A DNA stretch of 64,000 nt. Origin: Pseudomonas fluorescens (lineage in GTDB: Bacteria > Pseudomonadota > Gammaproteobacteria > Pseudomonadales > Pseudomonadaceae). The position numbers and the translations under genes are program-made. The DNA lies in NCBI RefSeq assembly GCF_900215245.1, contig NZ_LT907842.1, positions 5,456,001 to 5,520,000 of the forward strand, written 5' to 3'. This document shows, in pieces, positions 1 to 7,355 of the stretch (its first letter is position 1; each line of letters opens with the position of its first letter). The notes below the pieces were generated by a model, which was given only the letters and a program-made list of their open reading frames with translations, did not search any database and was not told the origin of the DNA.

Positions 1-358
1 GGAACACTGCAGCAAGAGATCATGAGCGCGAAAAAGATTTTTTTCATCGCTTCATAGTGTTTAGAAGAGGGTGTTCAAACGGCTGGTAAAGAGGGGCACG
101 CGTGTTAACACACGAGTAAGAATATGGGCACGTAACCGCGTTACCCCTGAGAACTAAAATGAGCCGTGCTATTTTGCCGCAGGCCTTGTTAAAGGGTTTT
201 GCTCGGTATCATTATTGGTGGCCCTTCGTGGCCAAGGTCATACTCCGTGACGCGACGGCTCACCGCACACTAGAGCGTGTTGCGTCAGATATCGGCGCTT
301 CTCAGGCAAGCGTTTTAGTGACATATCATTCAGCGCACGTTGTCGCCTGACCCTTGTT

Positions 359-1714
359 TTGACGTTGCATGCCATCGAACCTCAATGGGAATCTGCTCGG
401 GTGATCAAACCGTTATTGTTGCTGCGCCGTCGCTTCGCCTCTATCCGCTGGCGTACTCGCATCACGCTCTGGGCCGCGGCCACCCTTGCGGGGCTGTTGG
501 TGGTGATGTTCGCCCGCCTGGCCGACCTGGCACTGATGCAGTTTGCTCAGCAGACAACCGAGCGGCCTTGGTTGCCGTTTATCTACACGCCGTTGATCGG
601 GATGCTGGTGGTCTGGCTGACCACGCGCTTTTTTACCGGGGCCCAGGGCAGTGGTATTCCCCAGGTGATCGCAGCCACACGGCTGGCCCACCAAGGCAAA
701 CCCGTCAATCATTTGCTGTCCTTGCGTCTTGCGTTCGCCAAGATAGGTCTTGGCACGCTGGCATTGACGGGGGGCTTTTCGGCAGGGCGCGAGGGCCCCT
801 CGGTTCAAGTGGCCGCTTCGATCATGCACTTCTTTCACCGCTACCTGCCCAATGCGCGGATTATCCGCCCCGAGGACCTGATCCTGGCCGGAGGCGCCGC
901 AGGCATTGCTGCCGCGTTCAACACACCCTTGGCCGGCGTGGCGTTTGCGGTAGAAGAGTTGGGGCGAAAGCTGGAGACCCGCACCAGTGGCGTGTTGCTC
1001 AGCACGATCATTCTGTCGGGGATGGTCGCGATCGCGTTACAGGGCAACTACAACTATTTCGGCCACTTTGACGTGCAAGCTGTCAGCCTCGATAGCGTCG
1101 TTCCTGCGCTGGCGTCCGGTATCGGTTGCGGCCTGCTGGGCGGGTTGTTCAGCCGCATGCTGCTGTGGCCACAACGGCATCAGCGATTCGTCCTCTGGGA
1201 GTGGCGCCGCTTGCACCCCGTCTGGTTCGCCGGTGGCTGTGGGCTGATTGTGGCCATACTCGGGTGGCTCAGTGGCGGCATGTCATTCGGCAGCGGTTAC
1301 GGCATCACCTCGCAGCTTATTGTGACCGACATTGGCCTGCCATGGCATGCCCCGATCACGCGCTTTCTGGCCACCGTCGTGACCTATTTTTCCGGTATCC
1401 CCGGCGGTATCTTTGCGCCATCCCTGGCGGTAGGTGCTGCGGTGGGCGCGAATGCCGCCGACTTTTTTAACGTGGCGGCGCAACCGATGATTGCGCTCTG
1501 CATGGTCGGTTTCCTGGCCGCGGTAACCCAGTCGCCCATCACGTCCGCAATTATCGTCATGGAGATGATTGACAGCCATGGGATGGTGATCAGTCTCATG
1601 GCCGTTGCCCTGATTGCCAAAGCGGTCAGTGCTCGAATGGGGCCGGAGCTATATCAGCAGCTGGCACGCGGCTTTCTGCAAACGCCCGCCACTGCTCGGG
1701 CCGACAAGCATTAG
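359..1714 (+). CDS. ClC-family chloride channel / H+-Cl- antiporter
   Basis: Inner-membrane ClC protein, about 451 aa, moving chloride across the membrane, probably in exchange for protons. The family signatures are all visible: GSGIPQ (about residues 97-102), GREGP (143-147) with the gating glutamate at about E145, an EE pair at about 199-200 in the place of the internal proton glutamate of ClC-ec1, and PGGIFAP near residue 355 before the last helices. Keeping both glutamates argues for an antiporter rather than a channel. There is no CBS domain, as in many bacterial members. The start is uncertain: TTG at 359 gives the longest form, and GTG at 401 (VIKPLLLL) is an equally good start closer to the first conserved helix. 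The gene is convergent with the monooxygenase gene and stands alone. Confidence 0.9.
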   Translation: MTLHAIEPQWESARVIKPLLLLRRRFASIRWRTRITLWAAATLAGLLVVMFARLADLALMQFAQQTTERPWLPFIYTPLIGMLVVWLTTRFFTGAQGSGIPQVIAATRLAHQGKPVNHLLSLRLAFAKIGLGTLALTGGFSAGREGPSVQVAASIMHFFHRYLPNARIIRPEDLILAGGAAGIAAAFNTPLAGVAFAVEELGRKLETRTSGVLLSTIILSGMVAIALQGNYNYFGHFDVQAVSLDSVVPALASGIGCGLLGGLFSRMLLWPQRHQRFVLWEWRRLHPVWFAGGCGLIVAILGWLSGGMSFGSGYGITSQLIVTDIGLPWHAPITRFLATVVTYFSGIPGGIFAPSLAVGAAVGANAADFFNVAAQPMIALCMVGFLAAVTQSPITSAIIVMEMIDSHGMVISLMAVALIAKAVSARMGPELYQQLARGFLQTPATARADKH

Positions 1715-1749
1715 GTTCTGGATCGCCACGATACTGCGGCTATGACCCT

Positions 1750-1770
1750 AGGGGGGACGAGTCGCCCCCT
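1750..1770. terminator. Possible hairpin between convergent genes
   Basis: A G-rich arm (AGGGGGGAC) faces a C-rich arm (GTCGCCCCCT), with one bulged G and a very short loop. It lies between the ends of the ClC gene and the monooxygenase gene, where a shared terminator would be expected. There is no clear T tract on either side, so this is a weak call. Confidence 0.35.
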
Positions 1771-1779
1771 CTAAAGGTT

Positions 1780-3153
1780 TCAGTCGAAACGGAACGAGGC
1801 GCCATAAGCTGACGCGGGCAAATGGCTTGAACCGTCACGCCGTAACCGAGAGCGGAAGGTGCCGCTTTGCGGCTGGGTTCGGTAGAGGCCACGTTTTTGC
1901 AACTCTGGAATGACCAGCTCAACGAAATCTTCAAGACTGCCCGGGCTGAGCAGCGGATTGAGCATGTAGCCGCTGGTGCCAGAAATACGCGCGTGTTCCT
2001 CAATGCGTTCGGCTACCTGTTGTGGAGTACCCACAAGGATAAGGTCACTGCCTCGGGTTACATTGGCAAAGCGCTGTTTCACATCACCGGCGGTCAACGG
2101 TTTGCCACTGCCGTCAGGCCGCATCACGTAGGAGGTCATTCCTTCGGTGTGGGTCGAAAGCGCCTCACTGTCAGCGTAACGGCTGATATCGATACCGGTG
2201 TCGCCGGCGTAGCTCACCAATTGGGCCTGCAAGTGATAGTTGCTTTGCAGCTCATCATATTTGCGCTGAGCTTCGATCTCGCTCCTGGCGGTGACAATTC
2301 GCAGCACGGTTAAAGATTTCACGTCCTCAGCCTGCCGGCCGCGCGCCTGGGCTTGAGCCCAGATTTCTTCCAGCCCCTGACGAATTTCCAGAGGGCTGGA
2401 TTTGGCGATGAAGATCAATTCAGCATGCTTGGCCGCGAATTGCCGTCCACGTCCTGACCAGCCGGCCTGGATCAGTAAAGGTGTGCGCTGGGGCGATGGA
2501 GAGGTCAGGTGCGGCCCGGCCACCCGGTAATGTTCGCCAACGTGGTTGATGGGTCGTACACGATCACCCCGCGCGTAGAGCTGGCGAGTCTTGTCGGCGA
2601 CCACCGCGTCGTTGGCCCAACTGCCTTCCCAGAGCTTGTAGACCACATCCATAAACTCTTCAGCGCGCTCGTAGCGATCATCGTGCTTGATCATCTGCTC
2701 CAGGCCGAAGTTGCGGGCTGCGCTGGACAGGTATGAGGTAACGATGTTCCAGCCCACCCTGCCATTGGTGAGGTGATCCAGCGTACTGAAGCGTCGGGCG
2801 TGAGTAAAAGGATGCTCGTAGCTGGTGGTCACGGTGACCCCAAAGGCTAGGTTTTCTGTCACTGCCGCCAATGCCGGTATGATCATCAACGGGTCATTCG
2901 CCGGCGCTTCCACGGCCCATTTCATCGCCGCGTCAGCGTTGCCACCAAACACGTCGTAGAACCCCAGGACGTCCCCGAAAAACAACATGTCGAGGTGAGC
3001 CTGGTCTGCAATGCGCGCCAGGTTCGACCAGTAACCCAACGAGTTGATGGCCAGTCGTTCGTCAGCCGGGTGCGTCCAAAGACTTGGCGCACCGCCACAG
3101 CCCACACTGGCTTGCTCATAGAGCGCGAACAACAGAGGTCTTGGATCTGACAT
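1780..3153 (-). CDS. LLM-class flavin-dependent monooxygenase (NtaA/SnaA/DszA type)
   Basis: Flavin-dependent oxidoreductase of the NtaA/SnaA/DszA subgroup of luciferase-like enzymes, which use reduced FMN and O2 on small organic substrates, often sulfur compounds or chelators. About 457 aa, the usual size for the group. Typical stretches are LDMLFFGD near the N-terminus, the NGRVGWNIVTS motif in the middle and the HVGEHYRVAGPH segment. I chose the ATG at 3153 (MSDPRP). An in-frame GTG at 3192 also exists and would overlap the stop of the permease gene by 4 nt (GTGA), suggesting translational coupling. It is last in a minus-strand operon behind an ABC binding protein and permease, so the imported solute is probably its substrate or precursor. 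The substrate cannot be read from the sequence. Confidence 0.85.
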   Translation of the reverse strand: MSDPRPLLFALYEQASVGCGGAPSLWTHPADERLAINSLGYWSNLARIADQAHLDMLFFGDVLGFYDVFGGNADAAMKWAVEAPANDPLMIIPALAAVTENLAFGVTVTTSYEHPFTHARRFSTLDHLTNGRVGWNIVTSYLSSAARNFGLEQMIKHDDRYERAEEFMDVVYKLWEGSWANDAVVADKTRQLYARGDRVRPINHVGEHYRVAGPHLTSPSPQRTPLLIQAGWSGRGRQFAAKHAELIFIAKSSPLEIRQGLEEIWAQAQARGRQAEDVKSLTVLRIVTARSEIEAQRKYDELQSNYHLQAQLVSYAGDTGIDISRYADSEALSTHTEGMTSYVMRPDGSGKPLTAGDVKQRFANVTRGSDLILVGTPQQVAERIEEHARISGTSGYMLNPLLSPGSLEDFVELVIPELQKRGLYRTQPQSGTFRSRLRRDGSSHLPASAYGASFRFD

Positions 3154-3188
3154 GGTGGTACCTGAAAAAGAGTAAGTGGAGGAGCGTG

Positions 3189-4034
3189 TCACCGCTGATT
3201 CTTGAAGCCTTTACCGTAGTGGCGTTCAAGTCTGTGCTGTATCAATTCAAGCCCTATGGACAACAGCCAGTAGATGACGGCGGCGGTGGTCAGCATTTCG
3301 ATGTAGCGGTAAGAAGACCGCCCATAGGACTGCGCCAGGAACATCACCTCCCAGACGCCCATCACCGAAATCAGCGATGAGTCCTTCAGCATTGAAATGA
3401 ACTGACTGGTTGTCGGGGGAATGATCGTGCGCATCGCTTGCGGCAGGATAATGTGCACGAAGGTCGCCGTTGGGCTAAGACCCAGAGCCATCGCCGCTTC
3501 GCGTTGTCCGGGGGCGACAGCCAGGATACCGGCGCGAAAAATCTCACTCAGATAGGCACCATAATTCAGCGAGAGCGCAATTATCCCCGCGCTGATCGCC
3601 CCGGGTACGACGCCCAACTGCGGCAAGCCCAAGTAGATCAGCAGAATCTGGATCAGCAGCGGCGTACCGCGAAAAAAAGACGCATAGAAGCTCGCGATAC
3701 CGAACGCCACTGCGCTACGTGACAGGCGTGCAAGCGCGGTCATGAAGCCAAGAAGCAGCGACAGCCAGATCGAACAGAAGCACAGAAACAACGTCAGCGC
3801 GGCACCCTGCAAGAAGCCGTTAGGCCCCAAATGCAGGCCGACCAGATTTGGCCACTTCTCCAGAATGATCGAGAACTTCAGATCGAAGCTCATGAAAAAC
3901 ATCGCGCACACGCCGAACAAGCCTAACCACGTCAAATACAACCGAGTGCGAAAGCCAAAGAGCTGCCTCAATCGACGCGAATCGTTTGCGGATGCGATAT
4001 TTACCTTGGCTGGGAGAGGGGGAAGGGCTGTCAT
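3189..4034 (-). CDS. Amino-acid-type ABC transporter permease (HisM/GlnP family)
   Basis: Inner-membrane permease of a polar-amino-acid-type ABC importer, 281 aa. The sequence has several hydrophobic spans and the family's EAA loop (REAAMALGLSPTATF followed by ILPQAMR), which contacts the ATPase. About 50 N-terminal residues precede the conserved domain, including one extra hydrophobic span. The start ATG overlaps the stop of the upstream binding-protein gene by 4 nt (ATGA), and its own stop overlaps a GTG of the monooxygenase gene, so the three genes form one tight operon. No ATP-binding subunit gene is next to it in this window, so the ATPase must be encoded elsewhere or shared. Confidence 0.88.
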   Translation of the reverse strand: MTALPPLPAKVNIASANDSRRLRQLFGFRTRLYLTWLGLFGVCAMFFMSFDLKFSIILEKWPNLVGLHLGPNGFLQGAALTLFLCFCSIWLSLLLGFMTALARLSRSAVAFGIASFYASFFRGTPLLIQILLIYLGLPQLGVVPGAISAGIIALSLNYGAYLSEIFRAGILAVAPGQREAAMALGLSPTATFVHIILPQAMRTIIPPTTSQFISMLKDSSLISVMGVWEVMFLAQSYGRSSYRYIEMLTTAAVIYWLLSIGLELIQHRLERHYGKGFKNQR

Positions 4035-4867
4035 TGGCTGATATCAGAGCCGATCCACTTTTGCGAAATCTTGCTCAGCGTGCCGTCGGCTTTAAGTTGA
4101 GTAATCACGTCGGTGACTTTGGCATTCCACTGAGGGTCGCCTTTTTCGATGGCGACTACGTTTGGTTCGGCGTACAGCGTATCGCCCGCAATTTTGAAGC
4201 GAGGGTCCTGAGCAATTCGCTCGCGGGCAGTAATGAGGTTGGTGACCATGGCATCAAGACGCACGCCAGTACCCAGCGCTAGATCCTGGAAAGCCACTGT
4301 CTCATTGTCGTAGGGCGCCACCTGAACATTATCGAATGGATAACTCAAAGGCTTGTCCTCGGCGCCCTCGATCACCAGGTTTTTGTTCAAGTAGGCTTCG
4401 TAAGTCGACGCACTGATCACGCCAACTTTTTTGCCGGACAAGTCTTTGCTCGCCCTGATGTCGTTGTCCTTGGCGTTCACCACGATCACCGCGGGCGACT
4501 GGTAATACTCGACGGGGAAATCGAACACTTCGGCGCGGGCCTTGCTCGGGGTCATCGAGCAGACGCAAATGTCATAGCGCCCGCTCCAGCGGCCAGCAGC
4601 AATCACATCCCAGGACGGTGTTTCCAATGTGAGCTTCACTCCAAGCCGTTGCGCAACAGCCTTGGCGACATCCACGTCAAAACCATCCAGTTGGTTCTGT
4701 TCATTGAGAAAAGAGAAGGGTGGATAGTTTTCCATCAAGACACCGGTCAGCTCGCCTTTTTGCGTCACGCGATCCAGAACGGGGCCTGCGAAAGCCGTTG
4801 AACACGTAGCGAGCAACGCCAAGCCAAACGGTAGAAATGCCGTAGTTTTCAAAGACAAATACCCCAA
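4031..4867 (-). CDS. Periplasmic amino-acid-type substrate-binding protein
   Basis: Family 3 extracellular solute-binding protein, 278 aa, expected to deliver a small solute in the periplasm to the adjacent permease. It has an N-terminal signal peptide (hydrophobic run LPFGLALLATCSTAFA). The mature start shows family features: GVLMENYPPFSFL, then GFDVDVAKAVAQRLG, and later GKKVGVISAST. The start is unclear because no ATG is available. TTG codons at 4867, 4858 and 4852 are candidates; the last gives a classical MKTTAFLP leader. First gene of a three-gene operon with permease and monooxygenase. The ligand is unknown. Confidence 0.87.
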   Translation of the reverse strand: MGYLSLKTTAFLPFGLALLATCSTAFAGPVLDRVTQKGELTGVLMENYPPFSFLNEQNQLDGFDVDVAKAVAQRLGVKLTLETPSWDVIAAGRWSGRYDICVCSMTPSKARAEVFDFPVEYYQSPAVIVVNAKDNDIRASKDLSGKKVGVISASTYEAYLNKNLVIEGAEDKPLSYPFDNVQVAPYDNETVAFQDLALGTGVRLDAMVTNLITARERIAQDPRFKIAGDTLYAEPNVVAIEKGDPQWNAKVTDVITQLKADGTLSKISQKWIGSDISQ

Positions 4868-4901
4868 TCAATTCAAAAATCTGAATAGATTAAAACGCAC
4901 T

Positions 4902-4927
4902 ATAAAACACGTTTGTACTTGTTTTAT
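4902..4927. promoter_or_regulatory. Inverted repeat upstream of the ABC/monooxygenase operon
   Basis: Perfect 8-bp arms ATAAAACA (4902-4909) and TGTTTTAT (4920-4927) with a 10-bp spacer sit 35-60 bp upstream of the binding-protein gene in an AT-rich patch. The size and position suit an operator for a dimeric regulator. The regulator is not identified. Confidence 0.4.
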
Positions 4928-5224
4928 GGAATAAGAGGCTTGCTTAAGGCTATATCGTAGGGCGCCGGCGCACACACCTTCAGAACTCGAGTCTCAAGGA
5001 CCATGCCGTCCGAGGCTTTTCAGCGGTCGCGACAGAGTGGCGAGCGTGCTCTATCTGGAAGGTTGATTTTAGGTGCGAAGCTCGAATAATAAGCAGCCCT
5101 GGGGCGGGACGTGCAGCGCTCTAAGCCAACCATACTCCACGCATAAATGGCCCCAGAGCGAAAATGGCGTTAGCATTCCGTCCATTCGGCTTAAACAGCC
5201 TGTTTTTCAGATCAGGGTCGCATC

Positions 5225-6664
5225 GTGGAAAAGCTAAAACGCCTCCAAAGTGGAATCGAAGGGCTCGACGCTCTGCTCAAGGGCGGGCTGGTAGCAGGCT
5301 CTTCATACATTATCCAAGGGCGCCCAGGGTCTGGTAAAACGATTCTGGCCAACCAGCTTGGGTTCCATCACGCCGAAAATGGAGGCCGGGTTTTAGTCGC
5401 AACGCTTCTGGCCGAGTCACATGACCGTCTTTTTCAATTCCTTTCGACGATGAGCTTTTTCGACGCGTCCAAGGTCGGGGCTGAAATCCAGTTTGTCAGC
5501 GCATTCGATACGCTGGAAAACGAAGGACTGGATGAAGTAGTCAAACTGCTCCGGCGCGAGATAAGCCGCCAGAAAGCTACCGTTATGGTGGTGGATGGTT
5601 TGCTCAATGCGCGCTCAAAAGCTGATTCGCACATCGACACCAAAAAATTCATCTCTGAACTGCAGGGGCACGCCGCTTTTGCGGGTTGTACCGTGCTGTT
5701 TCTGACCAGTTCCCGCCTCGACGATGGCAGCCCAGAGCACACCATGGTTGATGGCGTGATTGAAATGGGCGAGGAGCTATATGGCACGCGTTCAGTGCGT
5801 AGAATTCAGCTGCGTAAGACGCGCGGTAGCTCGGCAATGACGGGGCTTCACGAGTGTGAAATTACCGAAAATGGCTTGGTGGTTTACCCAAGGCTGGAAA
5901 GTCTCTATAGCCACCCATCCTCTCCTGATAGCGCCGACATGACGCGTATCGCCAGTGGCATTCAATCACTGGACGACATACTCGGCGGAGGCCTGCACAG
6001 TTCCAGTGTGACGCTGGTCATAGGCCCCTCCGGCATTGGCAAGACAACGCTCGGCCTCAAATTCCTGTCTGAGTCGACGGTGGAAGCGCCGGGCCTGCAT
6101 TTTGGCTTCTACGAAAGCCCACAACGGCTGCGACTCAAAGGCCAATCACTGGGTATCGATATCAAAGACATGGAGGACCGTGGCGCCCTGTGCATTGCCT
6201 GGCAGCCTACGACTGAGGGATTGCTGGATGGGTTGGGCGCACGACTGCTGAGTCTCGTTGAAGAAAAGGGTATCAAGCGCCTGTTCATCGATAGCTTGAG
6301 CGGTATGAACCGCGTCACCACAAATCCGGCGCGAATTAATGACTTTTTCAGTGCGCTGATGAACGAACTGCGATCCAGGGGCGTGACGGTATTTGCCTCG
6401 TGGGAAATGCGCGATCTTTTTGGCTCCGAGGTCAGTGCACCTAACTCTGACCTGTCCAGTATCGTCGACAACCTTATGCTTATGCGGTTCTCTGAAAATC
6501 AGTCTGAACTAAGCAGGACGCTTTCCATTCTTAAAGTACGAGACAGCTCTTACGACCCTTCGCGTTTCGAGGTCGTCATTCGTGATCAAGACGTTTTCCT
6601 GAAAAAGGCTTCGAGACATGAACCATCAGTCCCCACTGAGTCATCGCCCGGTTCAGCATCTTAA
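5225..6664 (+). CDS. KaiC-like double-domain RecA-type ATPase
   Basis: Cytoplasmic protein of 479 aa with two tandem KaiC/RecA-like ATPase domains. The first Walker A is GRPGSGKT at residues 32-39 with Walker B VMVVDGL near 123. The second Walker A is GPSGIGKT at 267-274 with Walker B LFIDSLSG. Length and architecture match the KaiC family, but there are no kaiA or kaiB genes nearby, so a true circadian oscillator should not be assumed. A single-domain response regulator starts 23 bp downstream on the same strand. In proteobacteria, KaiC-like proteins with response regulators or kinases are thought to act in stress signalling. The precise role here is not evident. Confidence 0.85.
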   Translation: MEKLKRLQSGIEGLDALLKGGLVAGSSYIIQGRPGSGKTILANQLGFHHAENGGRVLVATLLAESHDRLFQFLSTMSFFDASKVGAEIQFVSAFDTLENEGLDEVVKLLRREISRQKATVMVVDGLLNARSKADSHIDTKKFISELQGHAAFAGCTVLFLTSSRLDDGSPEHTMVDGVIEMGEELYGTRSVRRIQLRKTRGSSAMTGLHECEITENGLVVYPRLESLYSHPSSPDSADMTRIASGIQSLDDILGGGLHSSSVTLVIGPSGIGKTTLGLKFLSESTVEAPGLHFGFYESPQRLRLKGQSLGIDIKDMEDRGALCIAWQPTTEGLLDGLGARLLSLVEEKGIKRLFIDSLSGMNRVTTNPARINDFFSALMNELRSRGVTVFASWEMRDLFGSEVSAPNSDLSSIVDNLMLMRFSENQSELSRTLSILKVRDSSYDPSRFEVVIRDQDVFLKKASRHEPSVPTESSPGSAS

Positions 6665-6687
6665 GTCTTTGTGCGGGTTGAATTAAC

Positions 6688-7053
6688 ATGACCACCATCC
6701 TGGTCGTCGACGACGAATATCTGATCGCTGACATTCTCAGCTTCGCGCTGGAGGATGAGGGGTTCATGGTGGTAACGGCCAGCAATGGTCGAAAAGCGCT
6801 CGAAGTGCTCGATCGAGAGCGGCCTGCGTTAATCATTACCGACTTTATGATGCCGGTCATGGACGGCCTGGAATTCGCCACAGCCGTTCGAGCACTGCCT
6901 GGCGCGAATCACTTGCCGATCATCTTGATGAGCGGCGCTCAGGCACACATCGGTATGCAGAGATCCGATCTGTTTGATGCGGTATTGGCAAAGCCATTCG
7001 ACATCGACTTGATCATTGCCGAAGTTAAAAAGCTCTTGGCTTCTGAAGAGTAG
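6688..7053 (+). CDS. Single-domain response regulator (CheY-like receiver)
   Basis: A 121-aa stand-alone receiver domain with no output domain. The phosphorylation site is complete: acidic pocket D8/D9, phospho-acceptor D52 in TDFMMPVMDG, S82 in MSGA and K102 in AKPFD. It lies 23 bp after the KaiC-like gene on the same strand, so the two are probably co-transcribed and functionally linked. No histidine kinase gene lies nearby, so its phosphodonor is unknown. Confidence 0.88.
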   Translation: MTTILVVDDEYLIADILSFALEDEGFMVVTASNGRKALEVLDRERPALIITDFMMPVMDGLEFATAVRALPGANHLPIILMSGAQAHIGMQRSDLFDAVLAKPFDIDLIIAEVKKLLASEE

Positions 7054-7065
7054 CTGTTCGATCCA

Positions 7066-7262
7066 CCAGTGAGGGTGACTGGGGTGAATGTGGCTTCAAC
7101 GCCCTCGGAGAACACCTGACGCAGTTGCTGCGGTGCACTTACCGTACGATCAGGCGCTGGCGTTTCACTCTTTGAGTGCGCATGAGCAAACGCCGCGGTG
7201 GCAGTTGCAAAGGATGCAAGCAACGCTACGGAGGGTCAGGTTTTTTCCAAAATGAGTGGCAT
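7066..7262 (-). pseudogene. copC: copC remnant (copper-binding periplasmic protein, truncated)
   Basis: Reading the minus strand from an ATG at 7262, preceded by an AGAGG ribosome site, gives a CopC-like start: a hydrophobic leader ending AAFAHAH, then SETPAPDRTVSAPQQL and FSEGVEATFTPVTLTGG. This matches the N-terminal third of CopC (AHAHL...STP...FSEGVE pattern). Two lesions are visible. An in-frame TGA falls at codon 9, and the similarity ends abruptly at about 7066, just past the stop of the convergent response regulator gene. The remaining roughly 60 residues of CopC are missing. It sits 94 bp after the TonB receptor gene on the same strand and was probably the third gene of a copper cluster. 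Confidence 0.65.
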
Positions 7263-7355
7263 CTTTATTACCTCTGCTTAACGACGAGTAAAGGTTTGCT
7301 GCGAATTCGTACTCTGTATCGCTGAGGCCAAATAGGGCCCCAGCGGTTACCCACA

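Noticed and set aside
159..350. 63-aa reading frame before the ClC gene
   Set aside because: No recognisable family and no good ribosome site; ends just before the ClC start.
340..1071. Long frame overlapping the ClC gene
   Set aside because: An out-of-frame shadow rich in Arg, Gly and Pro; the ClC frame has all family motifs.
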